A stretch of 64,000 nucleotides of DNA from Candidatus Peregrinibacteria bacterium GW2011_GWF2_39_17. Lineage in GTDB: Bacteria > Patescibacteriota > Gracilibacteria > UBA1369 > UBA12473. The DNA lies in contig LBWM01000001.1 in the NCBI GenBank assembly GCA_000993615.1, forward strand, positions 87,970-151,969. Reading direction: 5' to 3'. This document shows, in pieces, positions 16,395-24,949 of the stretch. The notes below the pieces were generated by a model. It ran no database searches. It saw only the letters and a program-made list of their open reading frames with translations, and was not told the origin of the DNA. The first letter of the stretch is position 1. Each line of letters begins with the position of its first letter. The position numbers and the translations under genes are program-made.

Positions 16395-18755
16395 TTAAAA
16401 ACTAATATCACCTTCAATTGAATTTTGCCCTAAATAAACCCAGGTACTAGGGTTTCCAGGGTCTGAGGCGGCATAAATATCAACATTTTCGGTGCTATCT
16501 CCAACTTCATTAACTATTATTCCATCCACGTCTGTGGCCAAATCCACATCGGTTTCAAAGACCGCAAATCCCGAGCCCAGTGAGGTATAGCCAAATTCTC
16601 CACTTGAGCTATAATCTGGAGCATTCACCATGGCCTGAATCCCATCATGTCGATTGCAGCGATTATCGTTTTTAAGTACCCAAGTTACCGGAGAAAAAAG
16701 GTAAGAAACAGTTGCCTCTTTTTTTATAATTGTCACCGAATCCACATCTGGGCCTGGATACATTTCGCAAGTGCTACTGGTAGTAACATCGCTTTTACTA
16801 ACTAGGACAAGATAGGGGTAGGTTGTTTCGGAAGCAGGATAAAGAGTTTTGTTATAAAGATGAGAATTGTAGAGAGTTGCCCTGGAAAGCATGGCTGCAA
16901 ATTGAGCGCGATTAACCACGGTATTAGCTTCAAAATAAGATCCGTCATCATGAGGTACACCAGTTATAATTCCCATACAGCCCATTAAGCGAGCCGTGTC
17001 ATAGTACCAAGATGTTGTATCAGTTAAGTCTTTAAAAACAGAGGCGCTACAGGATTCGCCTAAGATATTTTGATAATAACTAAGTAACATTTCCGACCCA
17101 CCTAATGCCCTGGCTATGACCGTGGCTGCTTGGGCTCTGTTTAGGGTTCCGGTTGGGTCAAAGGTCTGATTGTCAGTGCCAGTCATAATTCCTAAGGTAT
17201 TAAGGTCACAGGCTGGCTCTGCATACCATTCACTTTGAGGAACATCTTTGTATTGATTAACGCAGGTTTGAGTATCGCTAATTAAGCCGCGGTAATCCAT
17301 GACCGCTCTTACTAATTTAGCGGCTTGAGCACGAATAACGGGTTGATCGCCATTGAAGCATTGTCCGTTGCCGTTTACGCAAGGCATCCCAGACCAATAA
17401 CTGGAACTAATAGACGGTGCATACCAATCGCTGGAATCTACATCCTCAAAAGTTTCTTCCACGTAATCCTCTTGGTCAGAGTTAAGTTGATCTTCTTGAG
17501 TGGCTTCTTCGTCACTTACTTGGTCGGTGTTTTCGATATCCACAGGAGGATCTTCCGTGTTTTGGTTAGCTTCTTCGGTTGAGCCATCATCAACTTGAGC
17601 AAGATAAGTTAAAATTTGCTCTTTTAAATCATTAAGTTCGTGTTTAGCATAACGAGATCGACCTGATTCTGCCCCTACAAAATTTATTGAATAGCCATCT
17701 TCTGTCCAGTAACCATCGCTAGTAACCACATAAATTATATTTCCTGAAGAATCCACGCTATAGGCTGATTGTCTGAAATTAGCATGGATTTCACCGCCAT
17801 AAGTGTCAGCGTTATCCAGTAAATGATTATCTTGATAATCTGAAGCCACCGTGCCGCTAGGGTAGAACCAAACTCCGTCAAAAATAAGAGTTTGTTCAAC
17901 CGTAAGATTATTTACCGCAACATTTCCTCGATAGTCTTGAAACATGAGCTCACCACCTTTTATGGTGTAAGCGTGCCCAACCAAAACGCTATCCAAAACT
18001 GGAATTTCCCCTCTTCCCCAAAATGCCCCTATTGTATTATAGGTTGGATCCAATCCATAGGCTGAAAGATCTTCGTCAGGCACATACATTAGTCCTAAGC
18101 GCAGGCCTTTATTATTAGCTCCATCAGTTATTACATATTCTCCGTCAAAAACAAGTTCTGGGGTTAACTCTTCAGGGTTTTGGCCTAAAGTGCAGGTTGT
18201 TGCTCCGTTTAAGCAGGATTGGACTAAAGTCGCTAATTCTTGTGCTTCCTTTGTGCTGTAAATCGAACGTCCTGATTCAACAAGGCTAAAATCAGTTTGA
18301 ATTGCTTCGGTCTCGCTATCTTCGGAGTAAACTGTCCAATACCCTTCTCCGATTGGGACTCCTAAGTCATTCATGCGAAAATTAATCACTAAATCACCTT
18401 GAGGAGTATCAGGATTACCCCAATACCATTGTCCGGTAAAAATATAGGTGTCTGCTGTGTCCCCTGCGGTTATATCGCCTAGGACATAAGAATCAACATA
18501 AGGCCCAACATCTCCTTTGCGGTAAAATGCACCGCCAGCTCGCTCAACTCCATTGACGGTTAAGGCTACTAATCCTAATCGCCAAAATTCACTTTTGTCG
18601 TTGGTTAGTAAAATATATTCGGCTGACAGAAAATTATCCGCCGTAATTTGTGACGGAAGGTTATCTCCAAAGGCTGCTGACCCCTGTGTTGGAAGCCATA
18701 AAGCCACTAAGGATACCATTATAAAAAAACCAAGAAAGCGTTTAAGGGAAAACAT
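16395..18755 (-). CDS. SLH-domain surface protein with duplicated N-terminal module
   Basis: A 786-aa exported protein. The signal peptide is LGFFIMVSLVALWLPTQGSA. Two related modules of about 165 residues follow (about 40-195 and 205-375); both contain a WRLGLVAL/LRLGLMYV strand, a GYWT strand and an ESGRSxY segment. An acidic Glu/Asp/Gln linker (about 395-440) leads to three SLH modules (about 440-640) and a C-terminal domain. Each SLH carries a cysteine pair, suggesting disulfides outside the cell. The N-terminal module is unrecognised; a structural S-layer role is inferred. It converges on the SLH protease gene. Confidence 0.88.
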   Translation of the reverse strand: MFSLKRFLGFFIMVSLVALWLPTQGSAAFGDNLPSQITADNFLSAEYILLTNDKSEFWRLGLVALTVNGVERAGGAFYRKGDVGPYVDSYVLGDITAGDTADTYIFTGQWYWGNPDTPQGDLVINFRMNDLGVPIGEGYWTVYSEDSETEAIQTDFSLVESGRSIYSTKEAQELATLVQSCLNGATTCTLGQNPEELTPELVFDGEYVITDGANNKGLRLGLMYVPDEDLSAYGLDPTYNTIGAFWGRGEIPVLDSVLVGHAYTIKGGELMFQDYRGNVAVNNLTVEQTLIFDGVWFYPSGTVASDYQDNHLLDNADTYGGEIHANFRQSAYSVDSSGNIIYVVTSDGYWTEDGYSINFVGAESGRSRYAKHELNDLKEQILTYLAQVDDGSTEEANQNTEDPPVDIENTDQVSDEEATQEDQLNSDQEDYVEETFEDVDSSDWYAPSISSSYWSGMPCVNGNGQCFNGDQPVIRAQAAKLVRAVMDYRGLISDTQTCVNQYKDVPQSEWYAEPACDLNTLGIMTGTDNQTFDPTGTLNRAQAATVIARALGGSEMLLSYYQNILGESCSASVFKDLTDTTSWYYDTARLMGCMGIITGVPHDDGSYFEANTVVNRAQFAAMLSRATLYNSHLYNKTLYPASETTYPYLVLVSKSDVTTSSTCEMYPGPDVDSVTIIKKEATVSYLFSPVTWVLKNDNRCNRHDGIQAMVNAPDYSSSGEFGYTSLGSGFAVFETDVDLATDVDGIIVNEVGDSTENVDIYAASDPGNPSTWVYLGQNSIEGDISF

Positions 18756-18929
18756 AAAATAAAGGGTTAATAATATAAAACTTGATTTTTTTGTTTATTT
18801 TTTAAATTGGTGTTTATCCCACGGGTATTTTATCAGAAATTTTCCCTAAAACCTACGGTATAATTCAAGTTATCTGTATATTTGGACGTTTTAGGCTAAC
18901 CCGAAGTTTCAAATAAATTATAAAAGGTC

Positions 18930-18958
18930 TTGCCAAAGTAGTAAGCTAATAGTATGCT
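18930..18958 (+). promoter_or_regulatory. promoter of rpmB
   Basis: TTGCCA, a 17-base spacer, then TATGCT (18953-18958). The ATG at 18968 is only 10 bases past the -10, so the mRNA would have almost no leader. A second TATAAT (about 18860) lies further upstream. Confidence 0.55.
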
Positions 18959-18967
18959 CCTCCCGCT

Positions 18968-19159
18968 ATGTCTAATATTTGCGAAAAATGCGGTAAAAGA
19001 CCAAGGGTTGGTCACAATGTGAGTTATTCTCAACGTAAAACCAAACGTAGATTTATGCCAAATTTAGTAATTAAGAGAATTTGGATGGCGGCTAAAAAAA
19101 GTTTTATACGCTGCAAAGTGTGTACAAGTTGCTTGCGAACCATGATGAAGAAGATGTAA
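18968..19159 (+). CDS. rpmB: 50S ribosomal protein L28
   Basis: A 63-aa basic protein beginning with [19 protein letters not shown], the typical bL28 N-terminus; [13 protein letters not shown] and the C-terminal lysine-rich region also fit. Cysteines C5/C8 and C49/C52 form the zinc-binding pairs of C-plus L28 proteins. Promoter spacing suggests leaderless translation. It stands alone, followed by a tRNA-Ser gene. Confidence 0.92.
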   Translation: MSNICEKCGKRPRVGHNVSYSQRKTKRRFMPNLVIKRIWMAAKKSFIRCKVCTSCLRTMMKKM

Positions 19160-19229
19160 TATTTCGGATGTCTGGAATAATCAAAAGTATTCCCAATATC
19201 TGGTTTTTTGTAGGTATAATTTTTATTAT

Positions 19230-19319
19230 GGAGAGATGTCCGAGTGGTTTAAGGAGCACGCTTGGAAAGCGTGTGTATGGGAAACCGTACCGAGGGTTCG
19301 AATCCCTCTCTCTCCGCCA
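19230..19319 (+). tRNA. tRNA-Ser (anticodon GGA)
   Basis: The acceptor stem GGAGAGA pairs with TCTCTCC. The anticodon stem CACGC/GCGTG encloses TTGGAAA, giving anticodon GGA. It has a long variable arm and a GAGGG-TTCGAAT-CCCTC T-arm, and CCA is encoded. A TATAAT at 19215-19220 places the transcription start a few bases before the tRNA. Confidence 0.96.
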
Positions 19320-19425
19320 GCTAATACAAATCTGCTCAAGACGACCACTTCTTCCGCTTCCCGATGCTCTTTTTTCTGATTCTTTTCTTAGATATTCTTT
19401 TTCAAGCTGTTTATAAAATTTTGCG

Positions 19426-19453
19426 TTGACAAGTTGAATTAGGGTATTATAAT
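19426..19453 (+). promoter_or_regulatory. consensus sigma70 promoter for the 19479 gene
   Basis: TTGACA (19426-19431), a 16-base spacer, TATAAT (19448-19453). Both hexamers are perfect consensus, the strongest promoter I see in the window; the leader is about 20 nt with no Shine-Dalgarno. Confidence 0.72.
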
Positions 19454-19478
19454 ACGATCTTAAAAATAATTTAACAAT

Positions 19479-20438
19479 ATGATATCAGCCTACAGACACC
19501 CAGCGGGCAAGGCAGTTGTAGAAGTTGCAGTAACTGTAAGCCCAGAGGTTAAAGCTGCTGCTGTACAAGTAGTATTGTCAGATGGTGAAGTAGAAGTTAA
19601 CGAAATTTTGAGTGGCCGAATAGGTGAAACTCTTGCATTGGCGCAAAGATTACTTGCCTCAGTAGGTATCATAGATATTAGGGGGCCATTACTAGGGGCA
19701 CAAGAAGGCGATGAGGTTGCTGTTGACGATAAACTCCCCTCAGAACAGGTTGAGATGATTGATGCAAGGTTAATATCTTTAGTTGTTGACCCTGTCAACG
19801 CCCTCTCGGAAGCTCAACGAACTGTAAAAGGCAAAGTTCGTAGCGGTGAAGAAATTGCCAGAGCTATCCCAGATGTTGAGGCATTTTTGGATGCAGTTAG
19901 CCGTAGAAAAGATGGGAAATTCTTTGAACTGAATGAGGCAGGGCAATTGGTAATTGAAGATGGATGTCCAGAAGCCTATGGATTAGGTGATGATTTTCCT
20001 ACAGCAAAGATGAGACAATCATGTATTTGGTATCTTGATGAGCAGGGAGTAACCCAATCTTTGCAAGGCGAAGAGCTATACACGGTAAAGGAGGTAGATG
20101 GAAAAGAATTTGGGGTAAGAGGCAAGGTACAGGTTCTTGAATTAACCGATGCTGCTAAAAAAGTAGTGCCAACTATGGCGAGCGGACTTCCTACCCTCAA
20201 ATGGTGGGATGATGAAGAGCGACATAAGGGCGAATATGCTCGCATGAACACAGGTCATCTTGAACGACGAACATATACTTGGACAGATGACGATTCTCTT
20301 GGCTGTTTGCGCGCTCGTATTGCTAGTTGGGTTGTTAATTATGGGTGCGTGTCCTCGAATGTGTTCCGTTCTTACTATCAGTGTGACTATCTTGGGTCGC
20401 GCGGCGTGCTAAGGGTCAACTTGAACCTTAAATCTTAG
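19479..20438 (+). CDS. hypothetical protein with possible hypervariable C-terminus
   Basis: A 319-aa soluble protein I cannot assign. The N-terminal about 110 residues are Val/Ala/Glu-rich; the middle contains CPEAYGLGDDFP and SCIWYLDEQG. The last about 50 residues are Trp/Tyr/Cys/Asn-rich and end in GSRGVLRVNLNLKS. The DNA of that end is markedly more GC-rich (a CGCGCGGCGTGC stretch at 20398-20409), and most codons before it end in C or T. That resembles the variable region and GC-rich homing site of a diversity-generating retroelement target with a C-type-lectin-like end, but no reverse transcriptase or template repeat is in the window. It has a consensus promoter and a structured 3' UTR. 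Confidence 0.7.
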   Translation: MISAYRHPAGKAVVEVAVTVSPEVKAAAVQVVLSDGEVEVNEILSGRIGETLALAQRLLASVGIIDIRGPLLGAQEGDEVAVDDKLPSEQVEMIDARLISLVVDPVNALSEAQRTVKGKVRSGEEIARAIPDVEAFLDAVSRRKDGKFFELNEAGQLVIEDGCPEAYGLGDDFPTAKMRQSCIWYLDEQGVTQSLQGEELYTVKEVDGKEFGVRGKVQVLELTDAAKKVVPTMASGLPTLKWWDDEERHKGEYARMNTGHLERRTYTWTDDDSLGCLRARIASWVVNYGCVSSNVFRSYYQCDYLGSRGVLRVNLNLKS

Positions 20439-20439
20439 T

Positions 20440-20515
20440 TTTTTTGATATACTCACATCAACTGTGAAAAGTAACCTCGTCTACGATTTTACTTTCAGGT
20501 TAAAATATCAAAAAA
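20440..20515 (+). other. two-tier stem-loop directly after the 19479 stop codon
   Basis: TTTTTTGATAT (20440-20450) pairs perfectly with ATATCAAAAAA (20505-20515). Inside it TGAAAAGTAA (20465-20474) pairs with TTACTTTCA (20489-20497) with one bulge. It starts two bases after the stop, and its last four A residues are shared with the 5' arm of the terminator that follows. Confidence 0.45.
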
Positions 20516-20542
20516 GCCCTACTTAAAATTAATAGGGCTTTT
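20512..20542. terminator. bidirectional intrinsic terminator
   Basis: AAAAGCCCTA (20512-20521) pairs with TAGGGCTTTT (20533-20542), a 10-bp stem with an 11-base loop. On the minus strand a run of six T follows, so it also ends the lipoprotein transcript. Confidence 0.78.
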
Positions 20543-20562
20543 AAGTTACAAAAGTTTTAATT

Positions 20563-20769
20563 TTAGAGCTCAGAAGTGTCACTTTCGACACCATCCAAAA
20601 CAGCCATTCCGTCTTCCCCAGAATTTACATCATCTACTAGGGAATTTAGGTCATTCGATAATTGGGATAAATCATCCTGAGTTACGGTGGTGGTTGATCC
20701 ACATCCGAAACTTAACAAAGCAATCATCAGAACAAGTGCTCCTAGGAAAATTAATTTAATTTTTTTCAT
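20563..20769 (-). CDS. small predicted lipoprotein
   Basis: A 68-aa protein with a lipoprotein signal: basic start MKKIK, a hydrophobic core, then LLSFGCGS, with the cysteine as lipidation site. The mature part is only about 45 residues, acidic and Asp/Ser-rich. No family recognised. It lies 42 bp downstream of the secreted coiled-coil gene on the same strand and is followed by a good terminator. Confidence 0.7.
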   Translation of the reverse strand: MKKIKLIFLGALVLMIALLSFGCGSTTTVTQDDLSQLSNDLNSLVDDVNSGEDGMAVLDGVESDTSEL

Positions 20770-20811
20770 TAGATTTTAAGGTTAGAAAATAACAAGAGAT
20801 AAGAATTTACT

Positions 20812-21486
20812 TTATTGTAAACAGACACTTTCTAATTCAGCCACGTCTTTGGCTAATTTTTCAGCAATACTGGTTAGGCTTTTTACAGAGGCTTTTGTTG
20901 CCTCAATATCTTCATTAGCTAGGGCAGTTTCTAGGGCTGTAATTTCTGTAGCTAATTCACTTCTTAGGGTAGTAATTTCGCTTGTTAGCTCGGTTTGATC
21001 AGGACAAACTGTAACTAGGGAATCTGCATATTGATCAATTTCACTTTGAAATTCTTGAAAATAAGCTAATTGGGCTTCAGCTACATCAAAGGTTGCACTA
21101 GTAAGGATAGCGGAAAGATTTTTTTTGAATTCTGTGTTAACCGGGGCCATTTCTTCGTAAGAAGTAGTAGCTTCAAGAGTGGTTTTATAGGTATTTAGAA
21201 GGGCTAAAACATCTGTTAATGCTTGATTTACGATAGGATAAACTTCAGCGGAGAGATTTCTGTTTGCTAATTTAACCTGGGTTTGTTCAAGTCGATTGAT
21301 CGTGAGATCAGTTAAATTAAGGATTTTGCTTTTGGTAACATCATAATCAACATTAGCTTCCAGCGCTGCTTTGATGTTATCTTGACGGGTTGGAGTGGTG
21401 GTTGTGGTGTCATCTTGAGCGAAAACCAATCCCGAAACCGAAAGAGTAAGGAGGATACCAACCATTAAACGAGAAAATATTTTCAT
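20812..21486 (-). CDS. secreted helical (coiled-coil) protein
   Basis: A 224-aa exported protein with signal peptide MKIFSRLMVGILLTLSVSG and cleavage near VFAQ-D. The mature protein is almost wholly helical with heptad-like Leu/Ile spacing; the part from about residue 165 (LTSEITTLRSELATEITALE) is a likely coiled coil. Cysteines near residues 161 and 222 could form a disulfide. No family is recognised. Its probable partner gene is the small lipoprotein downstream. Confidence 0.7.
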   Translation of the reverse strand: MKIFSRLMVGILLTLSVSGLVFAQDDTTTTTPTRQDNIKAALEANVDYDVTKSKILNLTDLTINRLEQTQVKLANRNLSAEVYPIVNQALTDVLALLNTYKTTLEATTSYEEMAPVNTEFKKNLSAILTSATFDVAEAQLAYFQEFQSEIDQYADSLVTVCPDQTELTSEITTLRSELATEITALETALANEDIEATKASVKSLTSIAEKLAKDVAELESVCLQ

Positions 21487-21620
21487 AGTTTTAAGGTTAA
21501 AAAGTAAATAAAAGTATAAAATGTGAAATAAAAACTAAATGCTTAACTCCTAGAGCTTGCAAAGCTTACACCTAAGCTAGGGAAGAGGCAACTGATCATT
21601 GGGAAAATTTTAATGATTTG

Positions 21621-21664
21621 TTAATTTTTTTGAAAGGTTATTTTCATACCCGATATGCTATCCT
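21621..21664 (+). promoter_or_regulatory. promoter-like 44-bp element, copy B
   Basis: TTGAAA (21630-21635), 18 bases, then TATGCTATCCT (21654-21664), with the inner TGAAA-N6-TTTCA repeat. It matches copy A at 1027-1070 in 36 of 44 positions. Like copy A it lies between two minus-strand genes and points against them. Confidence 0.35.
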
Positions 21665-21676
21665 TGGAAAAGAAAT

Positions 21677-22492
21677 TTATGAATTTCCGATGTTAGACAG
21701 GGGAAGAAGATAAAAACTATTTACCATTGCTTCAAAAATATCTTGAAAAGAATTGTCGGTCGTAGAGGTATAGGTGTAGCTAATAATATAAACAGTTCCC
21801 TCCACAAGCGTAAATATAGACATGACGTTTCCTTGTAAAGTTTCATCGACTGAATAACTGCCGAGGAGGTATGCCCCGTCATAAGAACCCACCTTTCTTA
21901 CTCCTCTTTCAAGCAGTTTATAATCAGGAAGGGCTTTTAGTAGTTGGCCATAAGCTGCGTCTCCATATTGTTCCAGGGTTACCCCCTCGTAAGCAGAGAT
22001 ATCTTCTAGGGAAAATACCACATTTTCCGTAAAATCACCCGGGGAATTTTCTTTAACCGGACTACTAAACATAGCTGGTATTAGTTGGCTAACAGCTGCC
22101 ACTTGCCAATCTGAAGGGTAATCAATTTTGATGCCTAAAGCATTTTGCGTAAAGGTATTAAAACCAATGGTTGTGGAGGCTTGAGTACTGTAATCCTGAT
22201 AATCAAAATTAACCGCCCAATCAGGTATTTCTCCAGGTGTGATGGAGTCTGGGACAGAGGAGTCTGTCGAGGGAGTATTAACATTAGATGTCTGTTGGTT
22301 AAAATACAAACCTCCGCCAACGGCTAAAACAGCCGCTAGAACAATAAAGAGAAGCGATTTCCTGGTTTGGGAAAAGGGGCTATCACCATAAAAAGGAGCC
22401 GGATTTAAGTGAGGATCATTGGGGTTTATTGGTTGTGAATCATTGGGTGGTTTTTTGGAGTTAAAACGTGGTTTTGGCGAGGGGGTATTCAT
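21677..22492 (-). CDS. membrane-anchored protein with PsbP-like domain
   Basis: A 271-aa protein with a Pro/Asn-rich cytoplasmic N-terminus (about 1-45), one TM segment (SLLFIVLAAVLAVGGGLYF) and an extracytoplasmic C-terminus. The stretch LGIKIDYPSDWQV is typical of PsbP-like domains found as surface modules in CPR and Firmicutes, and the rest alternates strands as expected. The function is unknown. It is separated from the next minus-strand gene by 190 bp containing promoter-like element B. Confidence 0.72.
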   Translation of the reverse strand: MNTPSPKPRFNSKKPPNDSQPINPNDPHLNPAPFYGDSPFSQTRKSLLFIVLAAVLAVGGGLYFNQQTSNVNTPSTDSSVPDSITPGEIPDWAVNFDYQDYSTQASTTIGFNTFTQNALGIKIDYPSDWQVAAVSQLIPAMFSSPVKENSPGDFTENVVFSLEDISAYEGVTLEQYGDAAYGQLLKALPDYKLLERGVRKVGSYDGAYLLGSYSVDETLQGNVMSIFTLVEGTVYIISYTYTSTTDNSFQDIFEAMVNSFYLLPLSNIGNS

Positions 22493-22651
22493 GAATGTAA
22501 AATTTCAGAAAATAAAAATTCTTGGAATGCTAATTTATTCTAGCATAGCTTAATTTAAAGTGAGCGAGAAATTTAAAAACAGGCTTTTTAACCCATTAAA
22601 AGCTCGTTATAATGATTAGGCGTAAAATCTGGTTTTCTCCCTTGCTAGTAT

Positions 22652-22741
22652 GGAGAGATGTCCGAGTGGTTGAAGGAGCCGCTCTCGAAAAGCGGTACTC
22701 CGTTTACGGGGTCGAGGGTTCGAATCCCTCTCTCTCCGCCA
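22652..22741 (+). tRNA. tRNA-Ser (anticodon CGA)
   Basis: The acceptor stem GGAGAGA/TCTCTCC is identical to that of the other tRNA-Ser. The anticodon stem CCGCT/AGCGG encloses CTCGAAA, anticodon CGA. It has a long variable arm, a GAGGG/CCCTC T-arm and an encoded CCA end. Confidence 0.96.
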
Positions 22742-22761
22742 GGGTTTTGCGCGTCACTTTT

Positions 22762-24090
22762 TTATTCAATGGGAGTTAATCCGGCATTTCGCATGGCTTT
22801 TTGGAGAGCTTGTTTGGGGTTTGGAGATTGTTTTACGATTTCTAGTATGCATAGAGCTACATCAATTGGAACTTTAGTTTGAGGTGCGTAAGATCTTGCC
22901 TCCAAAATTTCAACAAGCCTTTCGAGGTCTGCTAGTGGAAGGTCTTTTAACCTTGATAGGGCACGATTACGATATTGCTGCCAAGATTCACCTGTCGGGT
23001 TTTCTATTATTAATTGGTTAGCAGATGGTTGTTTTTTGTCTCCGCTAACCCATTCGCAAAACAGTGGTACTCTTTTTTCTAAGTCAGTATTTGCCCAAAT
23101 TCGGATATAAGCCATTTGAGTCTTTAGAGACGAGTCGAAACTTATTCCTTCTTCTGGTATTGATTGATCTGGATTTTTAGCTAATTCATTATTTAAGTTA
23201 AGAATTATGGCATCCTGTTTTTCCCTTGAAATATGGTGATATGTCTCTAATGCAGTGGTTAAACTTTTTTCATAACGGGTTTTTTGTTGACGTTCCTCTA
23301 TAATTTCAGGATCTTCTGCTTGCGAGCTTCCGGTAGTTTTTTTACGCTCACTTTCGTTTTCTGTTACCCATCTTATAAATTTCGTCAACCTTGCCTTATC
23401 GTTGCCAATCCATTCCCGGATAGTGGCAATTTGAATCGGCTTTTCTTCATATTCATTTAGTTTTTCTCCTTCTGGCTGATGCTTATTAAATTCTTCAATA
23501 ACTTTAAAGCGTTGAAAGACCGTGAACCTTTGAAATCTTAACATGTTTTCAGCCAAAACTTCTTCGTGAATTGTAAAATCGCTTACTTCCTCAACAGCTT
23601 CAGTCGCAACTGCGGCAACACGTTGCGAATAATAATCAACGGGAGTTTGGGCTAACGTTACCCCTGCTAAGGTAGCTCGTAGGCGTGATTTAATTTCGGG
23701 GTTGCCCCTAGCAGCAGTTAGTAACTCTGCTACCTCGATTCCCGGGTTTAGTCGCAGATTTAGATCCCATCCCAATGATTGAAACTGCGCTGGTATTAAT
23801 TTAGTTAGCCCCTGATACAAAGTGAGCCATTCTTGTAATTCGCTAGAAGTACTAGTGGACATTTCCATCCCCGTGGCGGTAACAGCTTGATAAGCAGCCA
23901 AATATAGCGATTGCCTTTGCATAGAAGCTTGTGATACCCAGACCAGGATCTCAGAAAGCGCCTGGGCAGGATTATTTTGGTTAACTTGGTTAAAAATACC
24001 CAATATTGCGGCCAAACTTGCCACTTGACCCCGATTAAGACTTGAGGCTTCAGGGGCGGCAGAGGGTGGTGCACAAAAATATCTAGGCAT
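22762..24090 (-). CDS. hypothetical helical protein with internal duplication, 442 aa
   Basis: Unrecognised and probably soluble; no convincing signal peptide or TM segment. It is predicted mostly helical. Two segments of about 65 residues look duplicated: one holding IATIREWIGND...FIRWVTENE (about 230-265), the other MAYIRIWANTD...FCEWVSGDK (about 335-365), sharing the I-x-IR-x-W ... WV pattern. A charged linker with ERKKTTGSS lies between them. It converges on the tRNA-Ser(CGA) gene, its stop 20 bp away. No near neighbour on its strand suggests a role. Confidence 0.7.
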   Translation of the reverse strand: MPRYFCAPPSAAPEASSLNRGQVASLAAILGIFNQVNQNNPAQALSEILVWVSQASMQRQSLYLAAYQAVTATGMEMSTSTSSELQEWLTLYQGLTKLIPAQFQSLGWDLNLRLNPGIEVAELLTAARGNPEIKSRLRATLAGVTLAQTPVDYYSQRVAAVATEAVEEVSDFTIHEEVLAENMLRFQRFTVFQRFKVIEEFNKHQPEGEKLNEYEEKPIQIATIREWIGNDKARLTKFIRWVTENESERKKTTGSSQAEDPEIIEERQQKTRYEKSLTTALETYHHISREKQDAIILNLNNELAKNPDQSIPEEGISFDSSLKTQMAYIRIWANTDLEKRVPLFCEWVSGDKKQPSANQLIIENPTGESWQQYRNRALSRLKDLPLADLERLVEILEARSYAPQTKVPIDVALCILEIVKQSPNPKQALQKAMRNAGLTPIE

Positions 24091-24235
24091 AGTTTGTAAA
24101 TTTTAAATAGTTAGCACGGAGGGAAAGAGTAATATTATAGATTATATATAAAATAGAGCAAGGTCTGTTTTTAAGTCTTCTCTTGCTTATCCTTCTCTGG
24201 TAAACTCCAGTCGCTTTAAAAATCTTACCTGCTGT

Positions 24236-24949
24236 ATGCTCGAATTTTTAATTATCTCAGTTGCGATTTTTGTAGGATTTTTTGTGCAAAGTATTGCTGG
24301 GTTTGCTTCCATGTTGATGGCGATGCCTTTTTTGTTGATGGTTTTAGATTTAAAAGAGGCACTTGCGCTGGGGGCTGTTTTTTTGGCTTTGTTTTCTTTA
24401 ATTTTAATTCCTAAAAATTGGCGACATATTGATAAAAAGATTTTCGGAGAGGTGGGACTCGCCATTGTTTTTGGTTTTATAATTGGATTTCAGGTACTTA
24501 AATATGGTAATCCGTTGATTTTAAAAAAAGTCTTAGGGGTCTTTATTTTAAGTTATGTGGTTTATTCAGCCCTAAAAAAAGGTAGGATTAAATATTTTGA
24601 AAAAAAGGGTGTTCTTTTTGGTTTAGTTGGCGGATTTTTTACTGGACTTTTCTCTAGTGGTGGACCTTTTATCGTTACTTATATTAGGAATAAATTAGAT
24701 AAATCAGCGGTAGTTAGGGGAACAGTTATCGGAGTTTTTGGAATTATTAATTGTGTGCGAATCCCCATGTTAATTCAAAGCAAAATTCTAACTTGGGATG
24801 TTTTTTTTAAGGCTTTACTTGGAATACCAGCTTTCTTACTAGCTCTGTATTTAGGACATTTGTTTTACAATCGGCTCAATGAAAAAGCCTTCCAAAATAT
24901 CATTCTTGGATTATTATTTATATCCGGAGTCTTAATTTTGATTAAATAA
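24236..24949 (+). CDS. TauE/SafE-family membrane permease
   Basis: A 237-aa polytopic protein with about eight TM segments and the family pattern of two related halves: GFFVQSIAGFASMLMAMPF near the N-terminus and GLVGGFFTGLFSSGGPF in the second half. The family exports sulfite, sulfoacetate or other organic anions; the substrate here cannot be read. Its stop codon shares one base with the smpB start (TAATG), so the two are translationally coupled. Confidence 0.86.
   Translation: MLEFLIISVAIFVGFFVQSIAGFASMLMAMPFLLMVLDLKEALALGAVFLALFSLILIPKNWRHIDKKIFGEVGLAIVFGFIIGFQVLKYGNPLILKKVLGVFILSYVVYSALKKGRIKYFEKKGVLFGLVGGFFTGLFSSGGPFIVTYIRNKLDKSAVVRGTVIGVFGIINCVRIPMLIQSKILTWDVFFKALLGIPAFLLALYLGHLFYNRLNEKAFQNIILGLLFISGVLILIK

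Noticed and set aside
19120-19416. 98-aa ORF spanning the tRNA-Ser(GGA) gene
   Set aside because: It overlaps a complete tRNA and the rpmB 3' end; no protein similarity.
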